DNA from: Prevotella herbatica
GTDB lineage: Bacteria; Bacteroidota; Bacteroidia; Bacteroidales; Bacteroidaceae
DNA length: 64,000 nt
Direction of reading: 5' to 3'
NCBI RefSeq assembly: GCF_017347605.1
Contig: NZ_AP024484.1
Location: forward strand, 806,001-870,000
Shown here piece after piece: positions 44,241 through 52,683 of this stretch. Both the position numbers and the translations under genes were made by a program. The stretch's first letter is position 1; each line of letters opens with the position of its first letter. The notes beneath the pieces are model-generated. The model was given only the letters and a program-made list of their open reading frames with translations. It did not search any database and was not told the DNA's origin.

Positions 44241-45650
44241 TTATTTTTTCAAGAAGAAAGTAAACATAAGTCCACCCTCTTTTCTATTTTCGACTTTTAT
44301 CATTCCCTTATGAAGAAGCACAGCATTTTTTACAATAGCTAGTCCCAAACCAGTACCTCCCATCTTTCGACTTCGTCCTTTGTCTACTAGATAGAAACGC
44401 TCAAACAGTCGTGCCAGATGCTCATGCCTGACACCTATACCATTGTCTTTGAATACAAACTGCCATTCGTTTATATTGTCTGTTGCACTCAAAGTTATCT
44501 CTGTCCCTAATCCAGCATAGGCAATGGCATTATCTGTAAGATTACGGAATATACTGTATATGAGACTTTGACTACCGTTGACAACAATATTATCAGGCAA
44601 CAGGTTCTTAAACGTCATTTTTTTACTGCTAAGCTGCAATTCCGTATCCTTAATAATATCCTTAACAGTCTGTGATATATTCACACTAGTAAAGTCTATC
44701 AAATGAGGAGCATCATCCATACGGTTCAACATTGATATATCCTGAAGTAATGCCGTTAGCCTCTGACTTTGTGCATAGCACCTCTGCATAAACTGCAATC
44801 TTGTTTCATCGTTTATATTAGGATTATTGAGAATTGTTTCAAGATATCCCTGTATACTTGCGACAGGAGTCTTTAGTTCGTGTGCAATATTCTGAGTTAA
44901 TTGTCGTTTCAGTATGTCCTGTTCCTTTCGCGTAGACTGCAACCGTTTATACAACTTAATAATTTTCTCAGCAATTTCACCAAGTTCGTCACCTGGAAAC
45001 TCCATAAGATCTTCTGTGTCAAGGCTCTCGTTATGATCTGCTTTACTTGCAAAGCTACGCAACTTAGTAATATTTCGTCCAAGAGGACCAGTAAACTTAT
45101 AGAGTACTAATGTAAGAATAATTATTGCAGTAAGAGAGAACCAAATATAATGCTGATCTGTTTTCAACGATTCAGAAAGGTAGTTGTCATAAGGCATCGC
45201 ACTGCGTATAATAAAGCCGTCTTTTTTAAAATATGTGGCATAATAGAAATATTCTTTTTTCAGCGTACTACTGTTACGGTCTATTTCTGAACCATAGCCA
45301 TATCTAAGTGCAGACTTCACTTCTTTTCTATTTGCATGGTTACCAAAGTTGGCATAGTCTTTTCTTATATTGTCAAAAATCACCTTTCCTTTTGCTGTGA
45401 TAAGGGTTACTCTAAGGTCGGAATTATTATATCTTCTCACGTAACCATCAAGAGTCTTCTCATCTATTTTGCCAATATAATGCAAAGCATCGTCCATACT
45501 CTCGTTAAAAGATTGCAGACGTATTTCTAGATTATCAATCTTGTATTGCTTTTCTCTAACATGCTGAAACAAAGTAAATGCCACGGCAAATAAGAGAAAA
45601 ACAAACATTACGGTCAGATGAAGTTTTGTTCCTACGGATATTCTCTTCAT
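44241..45650 (-). CDS. PhoR-like sensor histidine kinase
   Basis: This inner-membrane kinase (469 residues) has two helices (about 11-29 and 167-186) enclosing a periplasmic sensor of about 135 residues, then a HAMP-like linker, an H-box IAHELKTPVASIQGYLE with His257, and an HATPase domain with N-box IFRNLTDNAIAYA, G1 DNGIGV and G2 GGTGLGLAI. It is transcribed with the OmpR-type regulator upstream (32-base gap). A role in phosphate sensing is inferred only from overall likeness and the nearby phosphate genes; other signals are equally possible. Confidence 0.85.
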   Translation of the reverse strand: MKRISVGTKLHLTVMFVFLLFAVAFTLFQHVREKQYKIDNLEIRLQSFNESMDDALHYIGKIDEKTLDGYVRRYNNSDLRVTLITAKGKVIFDNIRKDYANFGNHANRKEVKSALRYGYGSEIDRNSSTLKKEYFYYATYFKKDGFIIRSAMPYDNYLSESLKTDQHYIWFSLTAIIILTLVLYKFTGPLGRNITKLRSFASKADHNESLDTEDLMEFPGDELGEIAEKIIKLYKRLQSTRKEQDILKRQLTQNIAHELKTPVASIQGYLETILNNPNINDETRLQFMQRCYAQSQRLTALLQDISMLNRMDDAPHLIDFTSVNISQTVKDIIKDTELQLSSKKMTFKNLLPDNIVVNGSQSLIYSIFRNLTDNAIAYAGLGTEITLSATDNINEWQFVFKDNGIGVRHEHLARLFERFYLVDKGRSRKMGGTGLGLAIVKNAVLLHKGMIKVENRKEGGLMFTFFLKK

Positions 45651-45682
45651 TCTTTTGCTATATTATATTATTATGGTCGGCT

Positions 45683-46378
45683 TTATGAGTCGAAATAATA
45701 CCCAAATCCCAGCCTTGTGACTATACATTTAGAAAATCTACCAATCTTTTTTCTAAGTCGTGTTATGTTTACATCAACAGTTCTATCAAGCACCAATACG
45801 TCTTTTGGCCAAATTCGGTCAATTAATTCTTGACGAGAAAATACTCTTCCACGTTCTTCTAGAAGCAGCTGCAGAAGTTCAAATTCTGTTTTAGTGAAAG
45901 GAATGTTCTCTCCATCAATAGCCACTGTCTTTTTGCTAAGATTCATTTCGAGTCCTTGGTAGCTTAGCAATTGCGGTTCAACAGAAGCAGTTCCTTCATC
46001 AGAAGTCCGTCGCAGAACAGCACGTACCCTTACCATCACTTCCCTAATTGAAAATGGTTTAGATATATAGTCGTCGGCACCAATATTGAATCCTGTTACG
46101 GTGTCGTTTTCCGTATCACGAGCTGTTAGGAATATGATAGGAATATTAGCAGTTGCAGGCTCTTTCTTTATAGTCTTAGCCATTGAGAAGCCTGAGATGC
46201 CTCCCATCATAACATCAAGCAACAACAAGTCGAAGCCGGCTATATCCATAGTCAAAGCCTCTTCGGCAGAGTTAGCAGTCTCCACTTGATATCCTTCGGT
46301 TTCTAAATTAAACTTCAGAATTTCACATAAGTCCTGTTCATCATCAACAACAAGAATACGATAATTATTTTCTGTCAT
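45683..46378 (-). CDS. OmpR/PhoB-family response regulator
   Basis: This DNA-binding regulator (231 residues) has a receiver domain with acidic pocket DDE (12-14), phospho-acceptor Asp55 and KPF near residue 110, and a C-terminal winged-helix domain (about 135-230) with FTKTEFELLQLLLE and VDVNITRLRKKIG. It is the partner of the kinase gene that follows. A -7 box lies 23 bases upstream of its start. Confidence 0.92.
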   Translation of the reverse strand: MTENNYRILVVDDEQDLCEILKFNLETEGYQVETANSAEEALTMDIAGFDLLLLDVMMGGISGFSMAKTIKKEPATANIPIIFLTARDTENDTVTGFNIGADDYISKPFSIREVMVRVRAVLRRTSDEGTASVEPQLLSYQGLEMNLSKKTVAIDGENIPFTKTEFELLQLLLEERGRVFSRQELIDRIWPKDVLVLDRTVDVNITRLRKKIGRFSKCIVTRLGFGYYFDS

Positions 46379-46400
46379 GTCTTTATTATTTGTGATGTTG

Positions 46401-46408
46401 CAAAGATA
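46401..46408 (-). promoter_or_regulatory. -7 box of the OmpR-type regulator gene
   Basis: Read on the minus strand the sequence is TATCTTTG, 23 bases before the ATG at 46378. Confidence 0.55.
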
Positions 46409-46533
46409 CAGCTTTGTTTATTTATATCTATTTCATTATAGTTACAATAATGTTACACACCATATCCATGTAATAAAAATCAATAGCAAATATACAACAT
46501 TTTCTAATATGAACTAATAGTTTGACAGATTTT

Positions 46534-46738
46534 TTATTATTGCTGTCCGATAAAACTTTTTGAGTAATTACAAAAAAAGACTGAATTCTTTTCTAAGTTC
46601 AGCCCAAAATGTGTACTTTTGCCCATGGTTATAAATTTGTTTTGTGGTAAAAGCAAAGTAACTAAAAAGGGCTGATTCCTGCAAATGGAATCAGCCCTAA
46701 TTATATGACTATTTTACTTTTTATCGGATAGCAATAAA
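46534..46738. mobile_element. MITE-like element with 19-bp inverted ends
   Basis: The left end TTATTGCTGTCCGATAAAA (within 46534-46556) is matched by an inverted copy near 46718-46736 with one mismatch. The ~200 bases between contain no gene but a perfect 12-bp hairpin (46668-46698, AGGGCTGATTCC stem). A further left-end copy of 23 identical bases lies at 47697-47719. This suggests a nonautonomous element or the remains of an insertion sequence. No target duplication was recognised and the parent family is not known to me. Confidence 0.55.
46668..46702. terminator. Hairpin inside the MITE-like element
   Basis: A perfect 12-bp stem (46668-46679 with 46687-46698) and 7-base loop, in terminator-like form although no gene ends here. 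Confidence 0.55.
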
Positions 46739-46932
46739 AGTTTTTAAACATCTTGCAAGTGAGAGCCAAGTTTACTTGAACAATGTTGAGTGCAGCCTAT
46801 ATTCATGTAATAAAGACAAAACGTCAATAAAATCAATGTAATTAAAAGATTATCTTTTAATAAAGCAAGTGTAAAATGACTTAAAATCAAGGGATATTTA
46901 TGGAGAATACTACCCCTAAATAGAAAAAGATT

Positions 46933-47597
46933 CCAGAAAAAAAGAAAAATAACCTACATTACCTACATTTTTGACTTAAATTGTTATTTATCAATAGTTT
47001 ATATGATGTATATGAGTGCCTTTTCCTACATCTTTCCTACATGGTTCCTACATTATAAACGCGTATTTATACCTAAAACGATGAGAATCGATCAAAGTAT
47101 AATACCCAAATCGCTTTTTTGTCCCACCATCAAGTCGTGTATTTGGCTGTAAAGTAAATCACAGTAATGCCTTTCTTTCGAATTATAAAGCTAGAAATAT
47201 TATATCTATTTGTAAATAAAATTTTAAAACAAATGGATTTATATAGCATTTTGATATGCCAATCTTTTCAGTAAAGGATTTCATGCAACTATACTGATTA
47301 TCAGTAACAGCTTAAAAATGTGTATAGTGTTTCAGAATTTATAACTTCAAATGTTTATAATCAATTCCTATTATAGTCAAAATGTATGGAGCACAACAAA
47401 AATAAAATCACCTTTTTCGGTGCGCCTTTGAGTAATAAGGGTCTTATTACTCTGCAAAGCATGTAGGACAACAGAGTGATTAGGCCCTAATCACTCCATA
47501 AAATGTATAAGAACGGACTTATATACATTAGCTAACGTATTGGATAACAATGCGTTTGGTGAAATCATGTAGGAAACGGCATCAGAAAATTAAAAAT
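46933..47597. repeat. Dispersed noncoding repeat, copy 2 (~665 bp)
   Basis: This is the partner of 789-1455 in the same orientation. It keeps the left CCTACAT cluster, the CACCTTTTTCGGTG hairpin, two tandem hairpins (47430-47452 and 47474-47496, both perfect 10-bp stems) and the inverted ATGTAGG boxes at the right. In copy 1 the first hairpin is imperfect. The copies have diverged by point changes and small indels, so the duplication is not recent. Confidence 0.85.
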
Positions 47598-47696
47598 AAA
47601 AAAATATTTTAGATACTCATGACTCAGTTGGTTTCATCATTTTACTAACGGAATGAACTAAATTTGTGGAGGATCGTGTGCTAACTTTTGATAAAG

Positions 47697-47719
47697 TTAT
47701 TATTGCTGTCCGATAAAAC
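47697..47719. repeat. Second copy of 23-base end sequence
   Basis: Identical to 46534-46556 over 23 bases and in the same orientation; together they bracket copy 2 of the dispersed repeat. Confidence 0.8.
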
Positions 47720-47879
47720 AAGTAATAGCATATGATAAGACAGAATACACGTTTATAAAACTCATAACATATCGCATGTTCGTTTATATTATTTTTCTAC
47801 ATGCCGTTTTCTATGAAAAGATAATTTGCTATAAAAAAACAGCAAATCGAATAAGACTGATATAAGGTATTTATAAAAA

Positions 47880-47904
47880 AATGCAGGAGATTAACTCCTG
47901 CATT
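47880..47904 (-). terminator. Terminator of the TauE-DUF1634 operon
   Basis: A perfect 10-bp stem AATGCAGGAG (47880-47889) with its complement (47895-47904); on the minus strand it is followed by a T run. Confidence 0.88.
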
Positions 47905-47915
47905 AATATATTTAT

Positions 47916-48299
47916 TTATAATATTCCACCAAGCGAATTTAACAATATTACGAGAAAGACTATTGTTGTTATGGCGACATATAGCCAATCACGTTGATGT
48001 GCAAAGTCAAACAGTGAAAGTATGATTCTGGTTATTGGAGTAAGCATAAGAACCAATACTCCTAGTTGTATCAAATTTGCAGCCTTTAAATGAATCAAGC
48101 CACCAAATATGCCACTCAATGAAGTCAATGATGTCGGTTCACCATGAAATTTATAGTAATCAGGCATTGGCTCAGAACCGTGGCTAATCAAATAGTATGC
48201 TCCACCAAGAATGGCAATGCAACATGCCGTCATTACACCAATGCGCAGAGTTGAACCTATCAGCTGCTGCATCTTCTTATTTTCATTTATCAATTCCAT
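47916..48299 (-). CDS. DUF1634 membrane protein
   Basis: This small inner-membrane protein (127 residues) has three hydrophobic helices (about 16-38, 75-95 and 103-125) and the DUF1634 pattern LRIGVMTACCIAILGGAYYL with a later AANLIQLGVLVLMLTPI. DUF1634 genes commonly lie beside TauE/SafE exporters, as here (5-base gap), and are probably their accessory subunit. Function unproven. Confidence 0.85.
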   Translation of the reverse strand: MELINENKKMQQLIGSTLRIGVMTACCIAILGGAYYLISHGSEPMPDYYKFHGEPTSLTSLSGIFGGLIHLKAANLIQLGVLVLMLTPITRIILSLFDFAHQRDWLYVAITTIVFLVILLNSLGGIL

Positions 48300-48304
48300 A
48301 GTCC

Positions 48305-49138
48305 TTAAAATTTACCCATTATACCATTATATATCATATTTATCGCAACCAATAGAATGGCTAAGACAAATATCTTCCTCAATATGGTTACATCGAGTCT
48401 CTTCAAGAGTCGGGCTCCAAAAAGCGAACCACCCAAGACACCTACCATTATAGGGAAAGCTATTCCCGGGTCAATATAACCTCTCTGAATATAAACAACA
48501 GCAGAAGCCACGGCTGTAACACCGATCATAAAATTACTAGTTGTTGTACTTACCTTAAAAGGAACTTTCATTGCCCCATCCATAGCGAGCACTTTCAAAG
48601 CACCACTACCAATACCAAGAAGACCTGAAAGAACTCCAGCACCAAGCATTACAGAGAATCCTCCACCAACATTTGTAAGTTCGTATTTTTTCTCACCATC
48701 TTTAGTCGGATAAGTTCCATATAGCTTTAGTTTGCGTGCTAACTCACTTCCCACAACATTTGTATGATCAACCTTTCTACGCATTTGCATGGCAGAAGTC
48801 AAAATCAACACCAAGCCAAAGATAACTGCTATAATATTTGTCGGCATCCAAAGGGCTATAATAGCTCCACCAACAGCTCCAATAGTAGTGGCTATCTCTA
48901 AGAACATTCCAAGTCGAACATTTGTTATACCTTCTTTTACATAAGCACTGGCCGAACCAGAAGATGTGGCTATTGAAGCAACTAACGCTGCACCTATGGC
49001 ATAATGGAAATCAATATTAAAACAAAGTGTCAATACTGGTATCACTACCACTCCACCACCTAAGCCCGTAAGAGAGCCGAGAAGCCCGGCCAAAAAAGCC
49101 GAACAGATCAAAATGATTGTAAATGTTAAAACTGTCAT
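48305..49138 (-). CDS. TauE/SafE-family anion exporter
   Basis: This inner-membrane transporter (277 residues) belongs to the family that exports sulfite, sulfoacetate or related anions. It has about eight helices in two repeats, each opening with a glycine-rich motif (GLLGSLTGLGGGVVVIPVL and GLLGIGSGALKVLAM). The ATG at 49138 is chosen because the longer frame (49156) starts inside the -7 box at 49156-49163. A cytoplasmic loop with KKYELTNVGG separates the repeats. It is first in an operon with DUF1634. Confidence 0.88.
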   Translation of the reverse strand: MTVLTFTIILICSAFLAGLLGSLTGLGGGVVVIPVLTLCFNIDFHYAIGAALVASIATSSGSASAYVKEGITNVRLGMFLEIATTIGAVGGAIIALWMPTNIIAVIFGLVLILTSAMQMRRKVDHTNVVGSELARKLKLYGTYPTKDGEKKYELTNVGGGFSVMLGAGVLSGLLGIGSGALKVLAMDGAMKVPFKVSTTTSNFMIGVTAVASAVVYIQRGYIDPGIAFPIMVGVLGGSLFGARLLKRLDVTILRKIFVLAILLVAINMIYNGIMGKF

Positions 49139-49155
49139 CCTTTTTATTTTTCGCA

Positions 49156-49163
49156 CAAAGGTA
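49156..49163 (-). promoter_or_regulatory. -7 box of the TauE-DUF1634 operon
   Basis: Read on the minus strand the sequence is TACCTTTG, 17 bases before the ATG at 49138. Confidence 0.65.
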
Positions 49164-49314
49164 CAATTTTTGTACTCTCAAAAAGTATTTTCAACAATTC
49201 AATAATATATATTTAATTATTTACAAGGCTTTTAACGATAGTTTGCAAACTTTACAAATATATTTTATTATTATGACCAGGGATTATTGTATAATATTGG
49301 CCGAAAAAGAAAAA

Positions 49315-49362
49315 CGTTACAAAAGAGAACTTATGCATTGAATTGCACTTTCTTTTGTAACG
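49315..49362 (-). terminator. Terminator of the phosphate transporter operon
   Basis: A perfect 12-bp stem CGTTACAAAAGA (49315-49326) with its complement (49351-49362) and a long loop; a T-rich run follows on the minus strand. Confidence 0.75.
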
Positions 49363-49384
49363 CTTGCTTATTATCAGTATAATA

Positions 49385-50401
49385 TCACAAGAAAAGTGAT
49401 ACCAATAGATAAATCAAAGCTCCGAGGAGCGCACTTACTGGAATCGTGAGAAGCCATGCTACCATCAAATCTTTTGTAACACCCCATCTTACAGCAGATA
49501 GTCGCTTTGTTGCTCCTACTCCCATGATAGAACCAGCTATTGTATGAGTGGTACTAACAGGTATCTTTAAATATTCGGTAATAAATAATGTCAAGGCACC
49601 AGATGTCTCTGCAACAACTCCTTCAAACGGAGTTACCTTCGTAATCTTTGTACCCATTGTCTTAACGATTTTCCAACCTCCTGACATTGTTCCAGCTGAA
49701 ATAGCAAAGAAACAAGAGAAAGCTACCCAATCAGGGATGTCGTCAACAGTATGTATTCCCATACCAATATGAAGCGGATGAGCCGCAATAAGCGCAGCCG
49801 CGATTATACCCATAACTTTCTGAGAGTCATTCAAACCATGACCAATACTAAACAGGGCTGAAGATATTAGCTGAAGATGTTTAAACCAAACCTCAGCCTT
49901 ACTGTGATTCATATTTCGGCATACGTACAACACAAGCATTGATGTGAAAAATGCTATTATCATACCGATAAACGGAGCCAACAGAATGAATGCAGCGATC
50001 TTAAAAATCACAGATCCCTGAATTGCCTGAAAGCCGTTTGCCATAATTGCAGCACCGGCAAAGCCACCGATAAGAGTATGTGAAGAAGATGAAGGGATAC
50101 CCTTCCACCATGTAAGCAAGTTCCATATAACAGCACCAATAACACCTGCAAGAATTATCGGCAACGTAATAAATTGCTCATAAACCGTCTTTGAAACAGT
50201 GTTGGCAATACCAAACTCACCTATTATATATTTTGAGATGAAAAAAGCTACAAAATTGAAGAATGCTGCCCATATCACCGCCTGAAACGGAGTGAGCACT
50301 TTCGTTGTAACGATTGTTGTAATAGAGTTGGCTGCATCATGGAAACCATTGATAAAATCAAACGCCAACGCCAGAATGATAATTGAGATAAGTAATATCA
50401 T
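49385..50401 (-). CDS. Inorganic phosphate transporter, PiT family
   Basis: This inner-membrane symporter (338 residues) takes up phosphate as metal-phosphate with protons or sodium. It shows both halves of the PiT signature: DFINGFHDAANSITTIV near the N-terminus and FSIGHGLNDSQKVMGIIA in the middle, plus VSTTHTIAGSIMGVG near the C-terminus. About ten helices. It is directly downstream of a DUF47 gene (25-base gap), a standard pairing in which DUF47 protein modulates the carrier. Confidence 0.94.
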   Translation of the reverse strand: MILLISIIILALAFDFINGFHDAANSITTIVTTKVLTPFQAVIWAAFFNFVAFFISKYIIGEFGIANTVSKTVYEQFITLPIILAGVIGAVIWNLLTWWKGIPSSSSHTLIGGFAGAAIMANGFQAIQGSVIFKIAAFILLAPFIGMIIAFFTSMLVLYVCRNMNHSKAEVWFKHLQLISSALFSIGHGLNDSQKVMGIIAAALIAAHPLHIGMGIHTVDDIPDWVAFSCFFAISAGTMSGGWKIVKTMGTKITKVTPFEGVVAETSGALTLFITEYLKIPVSTTHTIAGSIMGVGATKRLSAVRWGVTKDLMVAWLLTIPVSALLGALIYLLVSLFL

Positions 50402-50426
50402 AGATACTTATATATTATTACGTCAA

Positions 50427-51077
50427 TTACGCATATTTTACGATAATCGTTCTTAAGATCTTACCAACATGTTCTGCCGCATCGGTAGTCTTTTCAAGTT
50501 CATTCAGGATTTCCTTCATCTTGATTAGTTCGATTCCGTCTTTCTCGTCCTCAAACAAGTTGATAATAGCTGTTTCGTAAACATCGTCAGCCTCATTTTC
50601 AAGATCGTGCAAAGTCTTGCAGTTCTGTTTCAGTTTTGAGGCATTCTTACGAATAGAAGCAAGCTCTCCCATTGCACCATAAATGCATTCAGCATCTCTC
50701 TTGACGATTTCACCCAAAGACTTCTCATAAGGATTATTCTTTTTGGGATTGTATATTGCTATACGTTTCGCACAACTATTGACTCTATCAATAACATCAT
50801 CCAGTTTGTCTGCTAGAAGATGAATATCTTCACGGTCGAAAGGAGTGATGAAAGAAGAACTCAACTCTTCAAAAATTTTATGAGACAATTCATCGCCTAG
50901 ACGCTCCTTCTCCTTGATTTTACGAAAAAATTCCATGCGTTCTTCTCCAGTTTTGCTATCTAGAGCACCTTGCAACATATCAGACGCTGCCAAGAGTATC
51001 TCCGAAACCTGTTCCAGATAGTCAAAGAACTTTGGTTCTTTAGGACCGAATTTGCTAAAAAAAGAATTGTTCATCAT
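50427..51077 (-). CDS. DUF47/PhoU-like protein
   Basis: This cytoplasmic all-helical protein (216 residues) resembles PhoU and probably regulates the phosphate carrier encoded next to it. It starts MMNNSFFSKFGPKEPKFFDYL; the longer frame to 51125 is excluded because that start lies in the -7 box at 51123-51130 (51074 is an equally good ATG). Conserved helices include EKERLGDELSHKIFEEL and DREDIHLLADKLDDVIDRV and the C-terminal EKTTDAAEHVGKILRTIIVKYA, typical of the family. Confidence 0.9.
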   Translation of the reverse strand: MMNNSFFSKFGPKEPKFFDYLEQVSEILLAASDMLQGALDSKTGEERMEFFRKIKEKERLGDELSHKIFEELSSSFITPFDREDIHLLADKLDDVIDRVNSCAKRIAIYNPKKNNPYEKSLGEIVKRDAECIYGAMGELASIRKNASKLKQNCKTLHDLENEADDVYETAIINLFEDEKDGIELIKMKEILNELEKTTDAAEHVGKILRTIIVKYA

Positions 51078-51122
51078 CTTGTTCTTTTTAATCACGTTAT
51101 AATAATTAATATTTTTACGTTG

Positions 51123-51130
51123 CAAAAGTA
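51123..51130 (-). promoter_or_regulatory. -7 box of the DUF47-PiT operon
   Basis: Read on the minus strand the sequence is TACTTTTG, 45 bases before the ATG at 51077. Confidence 0.6.
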
Positions 51131-51190
51131 TTAAACAGTTGTTACAAAACTGCTACAATTGTTTTATCAACTTGTTACATTCACATTTTT

Positions 51191-52546
51191 TTATTCACAA
51201 TTTTCCTCTTTCAGTAAATCTTCACCCCAATGCGTAACAGCCTCTCGTGCCTCTCTATCAATAACTTCCTTAGCTTTCTTTGGATAGAAAATCATTCGCA
51301 AAGACTGATTGTAGTTAAAATAGTTCCATATCCAGTTGAGTAGCACGATAACCTTATTGCGAACACCAAGTATAGAACGCAAGTGAACAACAAGCCACAA
51401 AACCCATGCAACAAATCCCTGAAGCTTTATCTTGCTGAACTCAGCAACAGCTTTATTTCTTCCTACTGTGGCCATTGAGCCAAGGTTCTTATAAGAGAAT
51501 GGTGTCATGCTCTTTCCCTTAACAAGACGACGAAGATTCTTAGAAAGTAGTTTTCCTTGCTGTATTGATACCTGAGCCAACTGTGGATGTCCATTAGGAT
51601 AGTCCTTATCACCACTCATAATACACTGGTCACCAATCGCAAATACGTTTTCCATACCAGAAACTCTGTTATATTCATCAACCTTAATACGGTTGCCTCT
51701 TCCTAAGAAAGACTTATCCATATTGGCTATCGGAACACCAGCAATACCACTTACCCATATAAATGTACGAGTTGCGATTTCACTTCCGTCAGCAAGCACA
51801 ACCTTATGGTCACGATAATCAGTAACCTTCTTATTTAGCAAGATATTAACTCCCATTTTACGCAAGAATTCCTCTGCTTTAGCTGAAGATTCAGCCGACA
51901 TGGCAGAAAGGAGACGATTACCTGCTTCAATCAGATATATATTCATCAAACTACTGTCTAGATCGGGATAGTCATGTGGCAAGATAGTATGCTTCATCTC
52001 TGAAAGTACACCAGCAACCTCAACACCAGTTGCTCCACCGCCAACGATAACAACATTGAGTAATTCCTGACGTTCAACGTTATTGGCGCAAGTAATTGAG
52101 CGTTCAATATTTGCAAGAATAGCATTCTGCAGTCCCATTGCCTCGGCAACATTCTTCATAGGCATTGCTTCTTCAGCAATATGCTTGTTACCATAAAAAT
52201 TTGTCGTTGCTCCTGCAGCAAACACAAGGTAATCATAGTCAACCTTTCCGATTGATGTCTGGATGATCTTCTTATCCGGGAACACGGCTCTAACTTCAGC
52301 CATGCGGAAATAGAAATCTTTGCGATTCTGGAATATCTTTCTAAATGGGAATGATATTGAACTAGGCTCCATACCGGCAGAAGCCACCTGATAGATAAGT
52401 GGTGGAAATTGATGATAATTATTCTTGTCTATCAAGATTACCTGCAAACCTGAATGGTGTAGACTGGTAGCTAATTTCAAGCCACCGAAACCTCCGCCTA
52501 CAATAACTACTCTTTTTTTATTTCCCTTTTCTACGTTTAAGCTCAT
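51191..52546 (-). CDS. ndh: Type II NADH dehydrogenase (NDH-2)
   Basis: This membrane-associated flavoprotein (451 residues) passes electrons from NADH to quinone without pumping protons. It has an FAD-binding Rossmann motif VVIVGGGFGGLKLA (about 13-26), the YHQFPPLIYQVASAG segment, an NADH-binding motif VVIVGGGATGVEVAGVL (about 160-176), the second FAD motif VFAIGDQC, and a C-terminal amphipathic membrane region (about 375-420). It may instead be described as an NAD(P)/FAD-dependent oxidoreductase, but the motifs fit NDH-2 well. Confidence 0.93.
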   Translation of the reverse strand: MSLNVEKGNKKRVVIVGGGFGGLKLATSLHHSGLQVILIDKNNYHQFPPLIYQVASAGMEPSSISFPFRKIFQNRKDFYFRMAEVRAVFPDKKIIQTSIGKVDYDYLVFAAGATTNFYGNKHIAEEAMPMKNVAEAMGLQNAILANIERSITCANNVERQELLNVVIVGGGATGVEVAGVLSEMKHTILPHDYPDLDSSLMNIYLIEAGNRLLSAMSAESSAKAEEFLRKMGVNILLNKKVTDYRDHKVVLADGSEIATRTFIWVSGIAGVPIANMDKSFLGRGNRIKVDEYNRVSGMENVFAIGDQCIMSGDKDYPNGHPQLAQVSIQQGKLLSKNLRRLVKGKSMTPFSYKNLGSMATVGRNKAVAEFSKIKLQGFVAWVLWLVVHLRSILGVRNKVIVLLNWIWNYFNYNQSLRMIFYPKKAKEVIDREAREAVTHWGEDLLKEENCE

Positions 52547-52605
52547 ACTAAATGATGATAATGAATATACAATTTAATAAATAATGTCAGCTAAATAGTC
52601 TTCTG

Positions 52606-52636
52606 CAAAGATAGTATCTTTTTGTGAATCTATCAA
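52606..52636 (-). promoter_or_regulatory. Promoter of ndh
   Basis: On the minus strand, -33 TTG (52634-52636) and -7 TATCTTTG (52606-52613) are separated by 20 bases, 59 bases before the ATG. Confidence 0.65.
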
Positions 52637-52683
52637 TAAATTCAAGCTGAATTTCTTAATATTTATTTATTATATGTTATATA

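Larger units (their letters stand above)
46379..47879. other. Noncoding island of ~1.5 kb
   Basis: It holds the response-regulator promoter, a MITE-like element (46534-46738), copy 2 of the dispersed repeat (46933-47597), a second copy of a 23-base end sequence (47697-47719) and a small hairpin (47824-47847). No gene is credible here. Confidence 0.7.

Noticed and set aside
44241..46378. RprX/RprY pair
   Set aside because: The receiver and output sequences do not resemble what I recall of B. fragilis RprY; a PhoR/PhoB-like label is safer.
46534..47719. att sites of an integrated element
   Set aside because: The 23-base direct repeats enclose no integrase or cargo gene and no tRNA is next to them.
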